A stretch of 63,412 nucleotides of DNA from Terriglobia bacterium (GCA_032252755.1 JAVUPY010000080.1:1-63412), one strand, 5' to 3'; numbered from the stretch's first letter, positions 35,929-45,416 are shown. Numbers and translations: made by a program. The notes: generated by a model not told the origin, from the letters alone.

Positions 35929-37338
35929 ATGAGCACCCCAAGCACTCGTCATGAAGTTCAACCCGGGCGTTTTGTGCGCATCGGCCTGTGGCTTGCCGAG
36001 TTCAGCGAACGGTGGTATCCGGACCCGCTTGTCTTTGCATTCATTGGAATCGTGGTCGTGTTTCTGACCGGGATCGCTCTGCGGGAACATGCGTCGAACC
36101 TGGCGATCCAGGGCGGAAAGAATTTCTGGACCCTCGTTCCCTTCACCATGCAGATGGTGATGATCATCATCGGCGGGTACGTGGTCGCGTCGTCTCCGCC
36201 GGTGTACCGAGTGATTCGTGCGGTTGCGGGCTGGCCGAAGTCGCCGAAACCGGCGGTAGCGATGATCGCCATGTTCTCGATGCTGACCTCGCTGGTCTCC
36301 TGGGGCTTCAGCCTGATCTTCAGCGGTTTGCTGGTGCGCGAGATGTCGCACCGGGTCAAGGGGCTCGATTATCGCGCCGCCGGTGCCGCCGGATACCTCG
36401 GCCTCGGCGCTGTATGGGCCATGGGCGTGTCGTCCTCGGCGGCGATGATGATGGCGACGCCTACCGCGATCCCCCAATCTCTGTCGAAAATCACGGGAGT
36501 AATCCCGCTGACGCAGACGATTTTTCTCTGGCCGAGCATTCTGACGACGGCAGTTCTAGTGATCGTTTCGATGGTGATCTCTTACCTCTCGGCGCCAGGC
36601 GCCGAGCACGCCCGCACGGCCGAGTCGTTTGGGATTCAATACGAGCCGCTCGATGCCTCGATCGAGAAGCCTTCCAAACCGGGTGAATGGCTGGACTATT
36701 CTCCAGCCCTGACGATCTTCATCGCGCTGCTGCTGGCGTTTTATCTCGTGAATGTTTTCCGGACTTCACCGCAGGGCGCGCTGGCGGCGCTTGACTTGAA
36801 TACTTACAACCTGATGTTCATTACGGCGGGCCTGCTGTTGCACTGGCGTCCGCGAAGGTTTGTGCGAGCGGTGTCGCAATCGGTGCCCGCCACCGGTGGC
36901 GTAATCATCCAGTTTCCTTTCTATGCGGTTATTTTCGGGATGATCGTCGGCACCGGGATCACGGAATGGCTTGCGCACCTGTTCGCCTCCATGTCAACGC
37001 ACGGGACGTTTCCGCTTCTGGTCGCGCTGTACTCGGCGATTCTCGGTATCTTTGTGCCGTCGGGCGGGAGCAAGTGGGTGATTGAGGCGCCCTACATCAT
37101 GCAGGCCGCCAATGCACACCAGGTGCATCTCGGCTGGGTGGTGCAGATCTATAACGCCGCCGAAGCGCTGCCAAACCTGGTCAATCCGTTCTGGATGCTG
37201 CCGCTGCTTGGGATTTTGCGGGTGAAGGCGCGCGACTTGGCCGGATACGGCTTCCTGCAAATGGCGGTGCACATCCCGATCGTGTTCTTCTTATGCTGGC
37301 TGTTCGCGCGCTATCTGTCGTATCTGCCGCCGCGTTAA
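35929..37338 (+). CDS. atoE: Short-chain fatty acid transporter (AtoE family)
   Basis: A 469-residue polytopic protein of the AtoE family, which takes up short-chain fatty acids such as acetoacetate or butyrate. About 11-12 hydrophobic segments; the motifs SWGFSLIFSGLLVREM, GLGAVWAMGVSSSAAMMMAT and IFVPSGGSKWVIEAPYIM are family-typical. The ATG at 35929 gives MSTPSTRHEV. It could supply acetoacetate to the thiolase at 30951, though the two are not cotranscribed. It is followed by a repeat and a convergent hypothetical gene. Confidence 0.95.
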   Translation: MSTPSTRHEVQPGRFVRIGLWLAEFSERWYPDPLVFAFIGIVVVFLTGIALREHASNLAIQGGKNFWTLVPFTMQMVMIIIGGYVVASSPPVYRVIRAVAGWPKSPKPAVAMIAMFSMLTSLVSWGFSLIFSGLLVREMSHRVKGLDYRAAGAAGYLGLGAVWAMGVSSSAAMMMATPTAIPQSLSKITGVIPLTQTIFLWPSILTTAVLVIVSMVISYLSAPGAEHARTAESFGIQYEPLDASIEKPSKPGEWLDYSPALTIFIALLLAFYLVNVFRTSPQGALAALDLNTYNLMFITAGLLLHWRPRRFVRAVSQSVPATGGVIIQFPFYAVIFGMIVGTGITEWLAHLFASMSTHGTFPLLVALYSAILGIFVPSGGSKWVIEAPYIMQAANAHQVHLGWVVQIYNAAEALPNLVNPFWMLPLLGILRVKARDLAGYGFLQMAVHIPIVFFLCWLFARYLSYLPPR

Positions 37339-37559
37339 AAGAGAAACGCAGAGGACGCGGAGGAGCAGAGGGCGCTGAGGAATGCGATTCAAGGCACAGC
37401 GGATGCTGACGCCATCGCACCGTACATCTGTACTTTTTCCAACATGGTGCGTTCGATTTCGAGTTTCATATTGGATGGCTGACCATCGATGGAGAGGCGG
37501 CATTTCGTTTTGGATCCGATCCAAGTCTCACCAGTGATGTCGAACTGAATCGAGTGGAA

Positions 37560-38210
37560 TCAGACCCAGCGGCTCTTCACCGCCACCGCTCCGACGCACC
37601 ACATCAGCGCATCCTCTATCGTTTCGCGGTCCAAACCGGTCTCGGCGAGCATGGTTGCGAATTCCGGACTCGCCGCGAGTCGTTCGGAGAGGGCACTCAA
37701 AACCGACATGTATTGCGCTGGAACGTTGATTTGTACGGCGCGGATGAGATCGTCGAAGAGGGCAATGGTTTCGAGCAGGGTGCCGTCGGAATCGGTGTCC
37801 TGCGCATTGGCGATGTGGAGGGCTTCGGCGACGTCGCAGACGATTTCGATTTCAGTTGGGGCAGGACCGAGGCGGGACATGTCATTGTCGGCCAGTTTTA
37901 GCGCGTCAGCGGCGCTTGCGGGATCGGAGAAGAAGATTACGCGCCCACTGGCGACGAGAGGACGGTCGTTCTCGCTTTCCAGAACGAACAGCGTGTAGAA
38001 CTGCGGGCCTTCCGCGTCGGGATCGAGTCGAAAGCCGACCAGATAGAGCGCTTCGGTTGGCGGAGGTGGCGGGAAGGGGACGAAGTCGGACACGGAGAGA
38101 TTGTATCGAGCCGTCGTGCCATCGGGCCATCGGCCACTGAAAAACCAACCGCAGGCCTCGGACGACGAGCCAGGAGCGGCAAAAGCGTTTTTACGAAGAA
38201 CGGAGAACAC
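37560..38210 (-). CDS. Hypothetical protein
   Basis: A 216-residue protein I cannot assign. It has a Pro run (PFPPPPPTEALYLVGF) early and acidic, helical stretches later, with no membrane segment. The frame shown starts at a GTG inside a degenerate repeat (CTCCGTTCTTCG family), so the true start may be a later codon such as the GTG near residue 40. The gene is convergent with atoE and divergent from the sigma factor operon. The gap to atoE (37339-37559) contains short direct repeats of the type GCAGAGG. Confidence 0.6.
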   Translation of the reverse strand: MFSVLRKNAFAAPGSSSEACGWFFSGRWPDGTTARYNLSVSDFVPFPPPPPTEALYLVGFRLDPDAEGPQFYTLFVLESENDRPLVASGRVIFFSDPASAADALKLADNDMSRLGPAPTEIEIVCDVAEALHIANAQDTDSDGTLLETIALFDDLIRAVQINVPAQYMSVLSALSERLAASPEFATMLAETGLDRETIEDALMWCVGAVAVKSRWV

Positions 38211-38223
38211 AGAACGGAGAACC
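38193..38223. repeat. Degenerate GAAGAACGGAGAAC repeats
   Basis: ACGAAGAACGGAGAAC followed by ACAGAACGGAGAACC; the unit AACGGAGAAC occurs twice. This is the inverse strand of the TTCTCCGTTCT units seen at 35701. It overlaps the annotated start of the hypothetical gene at 38210. Confidence 0.6.
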
Positions 38224-38292
38224 GCCTAAGAACAAGCACTGGGAACCCTTCCGGGCTACTGCTACAATTCCCGCGGAACTCATAGTCAGTAC

Positions 38293-38319
38293 GGAACTTT
38301 TCATCGACGGGACTCGTAA
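38293..38319 (+). promoter_or_regulatory. Candidate ECF sigma promoter upstream of the sigma gene
   Basis: GGAAC (38293-38297) and CGTAA (38315-38319) are separated by 17 bp, the -35/-10 pattern used by many ECF sigma factors of the RpoE/SigW type. It lies just upstream of an ECF sigma gene, as in autoregulated sigma operons. The distance to the ATG at 38328 is very short; a TTG at 38391 with a strong GGGGGAG site would give a normal leader. Function is inferred. Confidence 0.5.
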
Positions 38320-38327
38320 TTCTGAGC

Positions 38328-38990
38328 ATGGCCGCGGCTTACTCTATCCCTGCTGCGGCGTGTCCACAGAAAGTCTCGGGGGAGCATCGGTTGGACGACG
38401 CCCAGATTGTGGCAATTCTGGTTCGGCGCTGTGTTGCCGGAGATGCCGCTGCATGGGAAGAAATTGTTCACCGTTTCAATCGCCGGATTTATAACATCTG
38501 CTATCGGTTCGCTGGTGGGGCAGACGACGCCGAGGATCTCACCCAGGAAGTGTTCATCAAGATCTACCGTACGATGGCCAGCTTCGATCCGGAGAGGGCC
38601 TCGTTTAATACCTGGGTGACGACGGTGACGCGGAATCTGCTGGTCGACCACTTTCGCAAAACCAAGAACGAGCGCATTACGGATTCCATGGACGCCCCGA
38701 TCGGAGAGGAAGATGAGGGTCGGTCCATCTCCGAACAGATTGAAGATAAAGGGGTTAGCCCCGATCAGCAGGTTGAACGGTTACAGACCAAGCAGATGGT
38801 GCACGAGGCGCTCCAGAAGCTCTCGCCGGAACTTCGGGAGGCGGTGATTCTACGGGACTTACAGGACATGGATTACCGGGAGATCGCGGCGGCGCTCAAG
38901 GTTCCCGAGGGGACAGTTAAGTCGCGGATAAACAGGGGCCGAACGGAACTGGCACGGCTATTGCAACGTACATATAGGCAGGTGAGTTAG
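38328..38990 (+). CDS. ECF-type RNA polymerase sigma factor
   Basis: A 220-residue group-4 (ECF) sigma factor. Region 2 runs about 38-108 (NRRIYNICYRFAGGADDAED, DLTQEVFIKIYRT), and region 4 is a helix-turn-helix at about 158-205 (MDYREIAAALKVPEGTVKS). Extra N-terminal residues make it long. An in-frame TTG at 38391 has a strong GGGGGAG site and would remove the unusual N-terminus; I keep the ATG as the annotated start. It is the first gene of a tight operon with a zinc anti-sigma factor and three membrane genes, so an envelope-stress role is likely. Confidence 0.93.
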   Translation: MAAAYSIPAAACPQKVSGEHRLDDAQIVAILVRRCVAGDAAAWEEIVHRFNRRIYNICYRFAGGADDAEDLTQEVFIKIYRTMASFDPERASFNTWVTTVTRNLLVDHFRKTKNERITDSMDAPIGEEDEGRSISEQIEDKGVSPDQQVERLQTKQMVHEALQKLSPELREAVILRDLQDMDYREIAAALKVPEGTVKSRINRGRTELARLLQRTYRQVS

Positions 38991-39731
38991 ATGAACGGCG
39001 AAACCAAAAACCGGATGCAGTGCGCGGAATTTGAAGCGCTCCTGGCCGACGCTCTCGACGGAACACTTACGGGCGAGAAGCAGGCGAGGTTTGAGCGTCA
39101 CAAGACCGAATGCGCGACTTGCAATGCGATGTTCGCCGAAGCGGAATCGGGGCTGAAGTGGCTCGAGACCCTGGACGAGGTCGAGCCTCCTCGCAACCTG
39201 GTTCACAACATCCTGGTAGCGACTTCGGGGGTCGCCGAGACGGCGCGCGAAGCCGAGGCCAGTAAGCCGCCACTGTGGGATCGGGTGCGAGTGTGGTTTA
39301 CCCCTCATCTCTCGCCACTGTGGACCCCAAGATTTGCAATGTCGTGTGCGATGGCGTTCTTCTCCGTATCCATGATCATGAGCGTGACCGGGGTTCGGCC
39401 GAGGGACCTGACGCCCAAAGGCGTCACTCGCGCGTACTACGACAGCCAGGCGAAGGTGGTGAAGTACTACGAGAACATTCGGCTGGTCTACGAGATCGAG
39501 TCGCGCGTTCGCGATTTGAAGCGCGTGACCAATACCGGCAGCGATGCCGGTGGCAGTAGCAATGAGAAGGAAAAACAGAAAGATCCGCCAAGGGACGAGA
39601 AGCAGAACAACACCAATCGCGAGCCCGAACAAAAGCAATACCAGAACTACAGCCGGGACAATGACGACAGTGTTCTGGTCGCGCTGGACAGAAGGCTACC
39701 CGATCCTGGACGGCAGAGGAGGGAAATATGA
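38991..39731 (+). CDS. Zinc-binding membrane anti-sigma factor
   Basis: A 246-residue protein with the anti-sigma zinc motif His37-x3-Cys41-x2-Cys44 (HKTECATC) and a single membrane helix near residues 112-132. It should bind and silence the sigma factor encoded directly before it; the genes abut (TAG then ATG). The C-terminal part is Lys/Glu/Asn-rich and probably outside. Its cleavage by a site-2 protease such as the RseP encoded at the start of the window would release the sigma factor; that step is inference. Confidence 0.9.
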   Translation: MNGETKNRMQCAEFEALLADALDGTLTGEKQARFERHKTECATCNAMFAEAESGLKWLETLDEVEPPRNLVHNILVATSGVAETAREAEASKPPLWDRVRVWFTPHLSPLWTPRFAMSCAMAFFSVSMIMSVTGVRPRDLTPKGVTRAYYDSQAKVVKYYENIRLVYEIESRVRDLKRVTNTGSDAGGSSNEKEKQKDPPRDEKQNNTNREPEQKQYQNYSRDNDDSVLVALDRRLPDPGRQRREI

Positions 39732-40585
39732 GCACCTGCGCCAAGCACCCTGATGTCGCAGCGGCGGCATACTGCCGCACGTGTGGCAAGGCGGTGTGCA
39801 GCAGCTGCGCTCGTGACGTTCGCGGTGTTGTGTACTGCGAGGAGTGTTTAGCCGCACGGGTGGGCGACACCATGCCTCCACGTGGGGCCAATGTCGCGCC
39901 ACCGCCGGGAGCGCCGCCCGTAGAACCCGGCAGCGGTGGAGGTCATCCGGGGCTGGCCGCCATCCTGGGATTCATCCCCGGAGTGGGAGCCATGTACAAC
40001 GGCCAGTTCGTGAAGGGTTTCATTCACGTCCTGATCTTCATCACGTTCATCTGGCTCGGCAATAACGTTTCCGGCTTCTTCGGATTGCTGGTGGCCGCCT
40101 GGGTGTTCTACATGGTTTTCGACGCCTATGAGACGGCGAAGGCGATGAAGTACGGGCTGCCGCTGCCCGATCCGTTCGGGATCAACAACCTCGCGGGCGG
40201 TATTACCAGCGAGGCTGCGTATGCGAGGCGTATGCATGAAGCTGGAGAGCGTATCGGAGAAGGATTCTCCACTGCGGCCTCCGCATTCCACCGCGTAGGA
40301 ACGGATCCCGCCGGGGTACCGCCGCAGCAGCCGTACGCGGGATCGATGCAGGATCCGTATGGTGCCGCAGCGTCGCAGCAGGCCTACGTGACTCCCCCGC
40401 AACCGGAGCCGCCGGCAAGGCGGGAAACAACGCCCGCGGGCGCAGTCATCCTGATCATCCTCGGCGTGCTGTTCCTGCTCGGAAACTTTACCCACCTGAA
40501 TCTCGACCGCTGGTGGCCGTTATTGCTGATTGGCGTCGGCGTGTGGCTCTTCATTCGCCGGCAGCAACAACAGAAGGTGGAGTAG
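39728..40585 (+). CDS. B-box-type zinc finger membrane protein
   Basis: A 285-residue protein. An N-terminal B-box-like zinc finger (Cys4, His7, Cys16, Cys19, Cys24, Cys27, CEECL) is followed by a Gly/Pro linker, a hydrophobic domain (about 75-140), and a C-terminal pair of helices (AVILIILGVLFLLGNF, RWWPLLLIGVGVWLFI) similar to those in LiaI/LiaF-type proteins. The ATG overlaps the previous stop (ATGA), so it is translationally coupled to the anti-sigma gene. The membrane module repeats in the next two genes. Function is unknown. Confidence 0.85.
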   Translation: MSTCAKHPDVAAAAYCRTCGKAVCSSCARDVRGVVYCEECLAARVGDTMPPRGANVAPPPGAPPVEPGSGGGHPGLAAILGFIPGVGAMYNGQFVKGFIHVLIFITFIWLGNNVSGFFGLLVAAWVFYMVFDAYETAKAMKYGLPLPDPFGINNLAGGITSEAAYARRMHEAGERIGEGFSTAASAFHRVGTDPAGVPPQQPYAGSMQDPYGAAASQQAYVTPPQPEPPARRETTPAGAVILIILGVLFLLGNFTHLNLDRWWPLLLIGVGVWLFIRRQQQQKVE

Positions 40586-40594
40586 GAGGACACC

Positions 40595-40933
40595 ATGGCA
40601 CATTTCAGATCAAATCCGCGCTGTGGCTGCCCAAGATGCCGTCTCCGGGGATTGATGGGTCCTACCGTGCTCGTCACGCTAGGCATCCTGTTCCTGCTCG
40701 ATAACCTGAACGTGATGAGTTTCGACCGGAGTTGGGCGATCCTGCTGATCGTGATCGGCATTGTGATGGTCTTACAGCGCACTGCCTCGACCGAAGGACA
40801 TATTGCAATCGGCTACGTTCAACCCGGCTATGTTCCGTCGCCGGGTGTATATCCGCCGCAACCACCACCGGTGCCGGGCGACATTCCGCCCGATATTCCG
40901 GGACCAGGAACCGAGGGGGTGCACAATGGTTAG
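40595..40933 (+). CDS. LiaI-like small membrane protein
   Basis: A 112-residue protein with a short Cys-rich N-terminus (CGCPRC) and two membrane helices (TVLVTLGILFLLDNL, WAILLIVIGIVMVL) of the type found in LiaI/LiaF and DUF5668 proteins, then a Pro-rich tail (YPPQPPPVPGD). It lies nine bases after the B-box gene; the next gene starts inside it at 40926. An AGGAGG-like site (GTAGGAGGA) lies just before the ATG. Confidence 0.83.
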   Translation: MAHFRSNPRCGCPRCRLRGLMGPTVLVTLGILFLLDNLNVMSFDRSWAILLIVIGIVMVLQRTASTEGHIAIGYVQPGYVPSPGVYPPQPPPVPGDIPPDIPGPGTEGVHNG

Positions 40934-42320
40934 CCCCGCAATGTATCCGCCGCGACGCCGGCGCTCGCTCGCCGGCCCGGTCATTCTCATCATCATCGGC
41001 ATCATTTTTCTGCTGAAGAACCTTGGCTGGTCCTTCCCTTGGTGGAATCTGTTGGTCGATTGGTGGCCGGTGCTGCTGATCATTGTCGGCGCGATCAAGC
41101 TCTGGGAATACTACAGTGCGAAGAAGAGCGGTGAGTACGCGCCCGGCATCGGTGGCGGTACGGTCGTGCTCCTGATCTTCATCGTCATCTTCGGCTTGAG
41201 CATGACCGGTCTGAGGCGCGTGAACAATGAGGTCAATTGGGGCGAGGTGCGCGACCAGTTCGGCATGGACGACGACATGATGACCATGCTCGGCCAGCAC
41301 GCTTACACCTACGATGACCAGTTCACGCAGGATCTGCCGGCCAATGCGACCGTGAAGATCGTCAGCGATCGCGGTAGTGTCGCCGTCAACGCGTGGGATA
41401 ACGATCAGGTCAAGGTTGTGACGCATAAGAAGGTCTACGCTCGAAACGACCAGGACGCACAGCAGGTGAACGGCGCCACGAAGCCCCAGGTCGAGGTTGC
41501 GGGATCGAACATCACCATCAACGCGAACACGCAAGGTGAAGGGCCCAAAGGCGTAGTCACCGACCTCGAAATCTATCTCCCACGGAAGGTGCCGCTCGAT
41601 ATCTCGGCCCGCCACGGCGACGTGAACGTTACGGATCGCACGGCGGATGCGCATGTGGAAGCAATGCGCGGCGACGTCAGCTTCGACCAGATCACCGGAA
41701 ACATTAACGCCAACCTGAGCCACGGCTCCTTGAGCGCCAGCAAGGTGACCGGCAACATCACCGCCGAAGGACATATCAACGACCTGGTGGCCGCCGATGT
41801 TTCCGGAGCGTTGACCGTCAACGGCGACGTGATTGACGAACTGAAGCTGTCCAAGATCGGCAAAGGCGTGGCCTTCCACTCCTCACGCTCGGACTTCGAA
41901 CTGGCCAAGCTCGACGGCGATCTCGATATGGACCGTACGGACCTGCGTGCTGACAACATCGTCGGCCCGACCACCATGAACCTGAAAACCAAGGACGTGC
42001 AACTCGACAGCGTAAGCGGCGCGTTTAATCTGCAAGGGGAAAATGGCGACGTGACCGTTGGCTTCGCAAACAAGCCGCTCGGCAACGTGCAGGTGACGAC
42101 GAATCACGGCGACATTCGGCTGACTATGCCTAACAACGCCGGGTTCCACCTCGACGCCAGCACCGGCAATGGCAGCTTCAGTTCCGATTACCCGGAGCTG
42201 AGCGCTTCAGGCAGTGGGCAGAGTAACGCCAACGTCAAAGGGATGGTCGGCAAGGGAAATTCCAAGGTCACTGTGTCTACCGATGTCGGTGATATCGATA
42301 TCCGGAAAAGCAGCAGTTAG
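40926..42320 (+). CDS. LiaF/DUF4097-type membrane protein with beta-strand repeats
   Basis: A 464-residue protein. Three N-terminal membrane helices (AGPVILIIIGIIFLLKNLG, WWPVLLIIVGAIKLW, VVLLIFIVIFGLSM) are followed by a long stretch of short beta repeats of the DUF4097 kind (VTDLEIYLPRKVPLDISARH, GDVNVTDRTADAHVEAM, and so on). Such domains occur in envelope-stress regulators like LiaF. The ATG overlaps the end of the previous gene. It ends the sigma operon; a strong hairpin lies 40 nt after the stop. Confidence 0.87.
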   Translation: MVSPAMYPPRRRRSLAGPVILIIIGIIFLLKNLGWSFPWWNLLVDWWPVLLIIVGAIKLWEYYSAKKSGEYAPGIGGGTVVLLIFIVIFGLSMTGLRRVNNEVNWGEVRDQFGMDDDMMTMLGQHAYTYDDQFTQDLPANATVKIVSDRGSVAVNAWDNDQVKVVTHKKVYARNDQDAQQVNGATKPQVEVAGSNITINANTQGEGPKGVVTDLEIYLPRKVPLDISARHGDVNVTDRTADAHVEAMRGDVSFDQITGNINANLSHGSLSASKVTGNITAEGHINDLVAADVSGALTVNGDVIDELKLSKIGKGVAFHSSRSDFELAKLDGDLDMDRTDLRADNIVGPTTMNLKTKDVQLDSVSGAFNLQGENGDVTVGFANKPLGNVQVTTNHGDIRLTMPNNAGFHLDASTGNGSFSSDYPELSASGSGQSNANVKGMVGKGNSKVTVSTDVGDIDIRKSSS

Positions 42321-42359
42321 GACAGTTCACCACAGAGACAAAGCAGAGAAATTGAAATA

Positions 42360-42383
42360 GGGGGGAGCCGAGAGGCTCCCCCC
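42360..42383. terminator. Strong hairpin between the sigma operon and pyrD
   Basis: GGGGGGAGCC and GGCTCCCCCC form a perfect 10-bp stem with a GAGA tetraloop. It lies between the convergent ends of the sigma operon and pyrD and could end both transcripts. The flanking T content is modest on both sides. Confidence 0.75.
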
Positions 42384-42398
42384 TCGAACTTTGTGCTC

Positions 42399-43352
42399 CT
42401 ACTGCGGGTTCTCTAAAAGCATTCCGCCGGTCAGCTCCCTCGCGCTTCCCACCCGATGCTCGACGCACCAGCGCTCGAACTGGTCGACCAGCTTTTCGCA
42501 CGCGCACGGGTCCCAGAAGTTCGCGGTTCCTACCTCGACTGCCGCGGCCCCCGCCAGCATGAACTCGGCGATGTCTTCGGCGGTGCTGATACCGCCCATG
42601 CCGATCACCGGGATGTTCACCGAATGCGCCGCCTCGTACACCATGCGAACGGCGATGGGCTTGATGCAAGGCCCGGAAAGTCCCGCCGTGATGTTCGAGA
42701 TGCGCGGCTTGCGGGTGACGGGATCGATCGCCATCCCCAGGAACGTGTTCACCAGCGAAAGCGCGTCCGCACCGGCGTCTTCAGCCGCGCGTGCCATACG
42801 GCCGACGCTGGTCACATTCGGTGAGAGCTTCACAATCAGGGGGCGCTTTGAGTTCGCCTTCGCCGACGACACCACTTCCGACAGCAACGCCGCATCCTGG
42901 CCGAAGGTGATGCCCCCGTGCTTCGTGTTCGGGCACGACACGTTCAGTTCGTAGGCCGCAATTCCCTCGCCATCGTTGAGCACTTTGATGACCTCGACAT
43001 AGTCGTGGACGCTGTAGCCGAAGACGTTGGCCAGCACCATGATGTCTTTGACTTTGCGCAGCAGCGGCAGTTTCTCTTCAACGAAGGCCTGCGCGCCGAT
43101 GTTCTGCAGCCCTATGGCGTTCAGCATTCCTGCGGCAGTCTCGAACAGGCGCGGCGGCGGATTGCCCGCCATCGGCTCGCGCGAGAGGCCTTTCACGACG
43201 AAGCCGCCAAGCTTATTTAGGGTAACGATGTCTTCGAATTCGACGCCGTATCCGAACGTCCCAGAGGCTGCGATGACCGGGTTCTTGAACTTTAGCCCGC
43301 AGAACTCGATGCTCATGTCGGGCGGGCCGCGACGGATTGGAGAGGTGCTCAT
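42399..43352 (-). CDS. pyrD: Dihydroorotate dehydrogenase, class 1B catalytic subunit
   Basis: A 317-residue FMN enzyme that oxidises dihydroorotate to orotate in pyrimidine synthesis. The catalytic Cys is in ELNVSCPNTKHGG, which marks class 1; the length and GMGGISTAEDIAEFMLAGA flavin loop fit type B, which pairs with an iron-sulfur subunit (pyrK). No pyrK is seen here. AGGAG five bases before the ATG supports the start. It is convergent with the sigma operon. Confidence 0.95.
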   Translation of the reverse strand: MSTSPIRRGPPDMSIEFCGLKFKNPVIAASGTFGYGVEFEDIVTLNKLGGFVVKGLSREPMAGNPPPRLFETAAGMLNAIGLQNIGAQAFVEEKLPLLRKVKDIMVLANVFGYSVHDYVEVIKVLNDGEGIAAYELNVSCPNTKHGGITFGQDAALLSEVVSSAKANSKRPLIVKLSPNVTSVGRMARAAEDAGADALSLVNTFLGMAIDPVTRKPRISNITAGLSGPCIKPIAVRMVYEAAHSVNIPVIGMGGISTAEDIAEFMLAGAAAVEVGTANFWDPCACEKLVDQFERWCVEHRVGSARELTGGMLLENPQ

Positions 43353-43492
43353 TGGCTCCTAGTGTAAACGACGAACCGAGGATTTTCGCGGAACACGCGG
43401 ATTGCCCCAGTGCCGTCATCCCGGGCGGAGCCGCACGCCTTTACGGCGGAGTCGAGGTGATCTGCATTTCTTCGCCGATATTCGCGACCCTA

Positions 43493-43527
43493 ACGAAGAA
43501 CCAACTGAGGACCGAGAACTGAGAACC
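43493..43527. repeat. Degenerate GAAGAACC/GAGAACTGAG repeat before serS
   Basis: Units CGAAGAACC, GAGGACCGAGAACTGAGAACC; similar composition to the blocks at 35701, 38193 and 59277. It lies in the 215-nt pyrD-serS gap, which shows no gene. Confidence 0.5.
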
Positions 43528-43567
43528 CCGTGCAAATTCCCCGCCCTTTCCATTACATTAAAGGGTC

Positions 43568-44857
43568 ATGCTTGACTTATCTTTTGTCCGCGATAATCTC
43601 CCGCGAGTTGAAGAAATGCTGCGCCAGCGCGGCCAGGTTCCTGATGAAGTGCTGAAGGACTTTCACGCCATCGACCAGAAGCGGCGGGCTGCCATCCAGC
43701 AGGTAGAGACGCTCAAGGCGGAGCGCAATCGCATCACCGAAGAAATTGCGCGCCTGAAGAAGAACAAAGAGGACGCCACCGCGCAGATCGAAAAGACCAA
43801 GCAGATGCGCGAACAGATCCCCGCCTTAGAAAAAGAAGTCGAAGAGCAGGACTCCAAGCTTCGCGCCATCCTGACCGGCATTCCCAACATACCGCACGAG
43901 AGCGTCCCGGTCGGCAAGGACGAGCACGACAACAAGGTCGTGAAGACTTGGGGCGAACCGCCGAAATTCGATTTTCAGCCCAAGCCGCACTGGGAACTCG
44001 GCGAAGAGCTCGGCGTACTCGATCTCGAACGCGCCGCCAAACTGACCGGCGCACGCTTTGCGCTGTACTGGGATCTCGGCGCCCGTCTCGAGCGCGCGTT
44101 GATGAACTTCATGCTCGACCTGCATACGGGCGAGCACGGCTACACAGAAGTACTGCCGCCCTACATGGTCAACTCCGATTCCATGTACGGCACCGGTCAG
44201 TTGCCGAAATTCGCGCAGGACCTGTTCCGCGTGCCGCATGGCGAGCGCGACCTCTGGCTCATCCCGACCGCCGAAGTTCCCGTCACGAATATTTATCGTG
44301 ACGAAACTCTCGACGCCGCGCGCCTGCCCATCTCGCTGACGGCGTTTACGCCCTGCTTCCGAAGCGAGGCCGGCAGCTATGGCAAAGACGTGCGCGGCAT
44401 CATCCGCCAGCACCAGTTCCAGAAGGTCGAACTCGTGAAGTTCACCAAGCCCGAAGAATCGTATGAGCAGCATGAGAAGCTCACGCGAGACGCCGAATCC
44501 ATCCTCGAAGCGCTCGGGCTGCACTACCGCCGCGTGCTGCTCTGTACCGGCGACATGGGCTTCTCATCCGCGAAAACTTACGATCTCGAAGTCTGGCTAC
44601 CCGGCCAGGGCCTCTTCCGTGAAATCTCCTCCTGCTCCAACTTCGAAGCCTTCCAGGCGCGCCGAGCCAACATCCGCTACCGCCCTGAAGGGAAGAAAGG
44701 CACCGAACTCGTCCACACCCTGAACGGCAGCGGGCTCGCGATCGGGCGAACGTGGGTTGCGATCCTCGAGAATTATCAGCAGGCGGACGGCAGCGTGGTG
44801 ATTCCCGAAGCGCTACGGAAGTATGTGGGGGCGGAGAGGATCACGAAGAAAAGGTAA
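43568..44857 (+). CDS. serS: Seryl-tRNA synthetase
   Basis: A 429-residue class II synthetase that charges tRNA-Ser. An N-terminal long helical arm (about residues 30-100, with an [19 protein letters not shown] coiled coil) binds the tRNA. The class II motifs follow, including [20 protein letters not shown] (motif 2) and [14 protein letters not shown] (motif 3). The length is normal. It stands alone on the plus strand. Confidence 0.97.
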   Translation: MLDLSFVRDNLPRVEEMLRQRGQVPDEVLKDFHAIDQKRRAAIQQVETLKAERNRITEEIARLKKNKEDATAQIEKTKQMREQIPALEKEVEEQDSKLRAILTGIPNIPHESVPVGKDEHDNKVVKTWGEPPKFDFQPKPHWELGEELGVLDLERAAKLTGARFALYWDLGARLERALMNFMLDLHTGEHGYTEVLPPYMVNSDSMYGTGQLPKFAQDLFRVPHGERDLWLIPTAEVPVTNIYRDETLDAARLPISLTAFTPCFRSEAGSYGKDVRGIIRQHQFQKVELVKFTKPEESYEQHEKLTRDAESILEALGLHYRRVLLCTGDMGFSSAKTYDLEVWLPGQGLFREISSCSNFEAFQARRANIRYRPEGKKGTELVHTLNGSGLAIGRTWVAILENYQQADGSVVIPEALRKYVGAERITKKR

Positions 44858-44933
44858 ATGACGGTTGCGCGGGACAGGCCATGGTAAGGAGATATATCTC
44901 TTACGAACCTGGATGCACGCGTAAGTGTGGTGC

Positions 44934-45416
44934 TTAGTTATCTCCGAACGCCCTATAGTGCAACAATGTTCCAGGCGGGACACAGAGAAAGAGATATCGC
45001 TTTGTTTCGTCGATAACTTTACCGTTCCAGTTGTCGACTGTGATGCCTACGACTTCATATTTCTTTTGTTTTCGCCCGTCTGTCTTGACGGTTTTCGCGT
45101 TGTAGAGAAGCGTGACAACTGAGCCGTTCTTGATTGTTGACAACGGAAAGGGCGCCACGGCATTGTTGCCCTCTGGCAGCCGGCACGGAGCCACGGCAGT
45201 CGCCTCAAAGGTCTCGGCGCGATCGCCATGCTTATAAACCAACTTAATGCTGTTGGCCGTTGTGCTCTCTACTGTTCCTGTAAAGGTCCCGCCGTTGTAG
45301 CTTGGGGGATAGTAGTTGTTCGGAGCTGTCCCGAATTGCCCCGCCGCGGCAACCTGCAATGACAGCACAATCGCAATTGCGCCCAAACAGTAGACGCTGT
45401 GACTGGGCCTCACCAT
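44934..45416 (-). CDS. Hypothetical secreted protein
   Basis: A 160-residue protein with a signal peptide (residues 1-26, ending in AAAGQF) and a short beta-rich domain with two cysteines. I do not recognise the family; it resembles small OB-like secreted proteins only loosely. An AAAGGAG site seven bases before the ATG supports it. It lies between serS and the GAF-AMIN gene, alone on the minus strand. Confidence 0.72.
   Translation of the reverse strand: MVRPSHSVYCLGAIAIVLSLQVAAAGQFGTAPNNYYPPSYNGGTFTGTVESTTANSIKLVYKHGDRAETFEATAVAPCRLPEGNNAVAPFPLSTIKNGSVVTLLYNAKTVKTDGRKQKKYEVVGITVDNWNGKVIDETKRYLFLCVPPGTLLHYRAFGDN

Noticed and set aside
38391-38393. TTG as the only start of the sigma gene
   Set aside because: It has a strong ribosome site, but the ATG at 38328 is also possible; both are recorded in the feature instead of choosing firmly.
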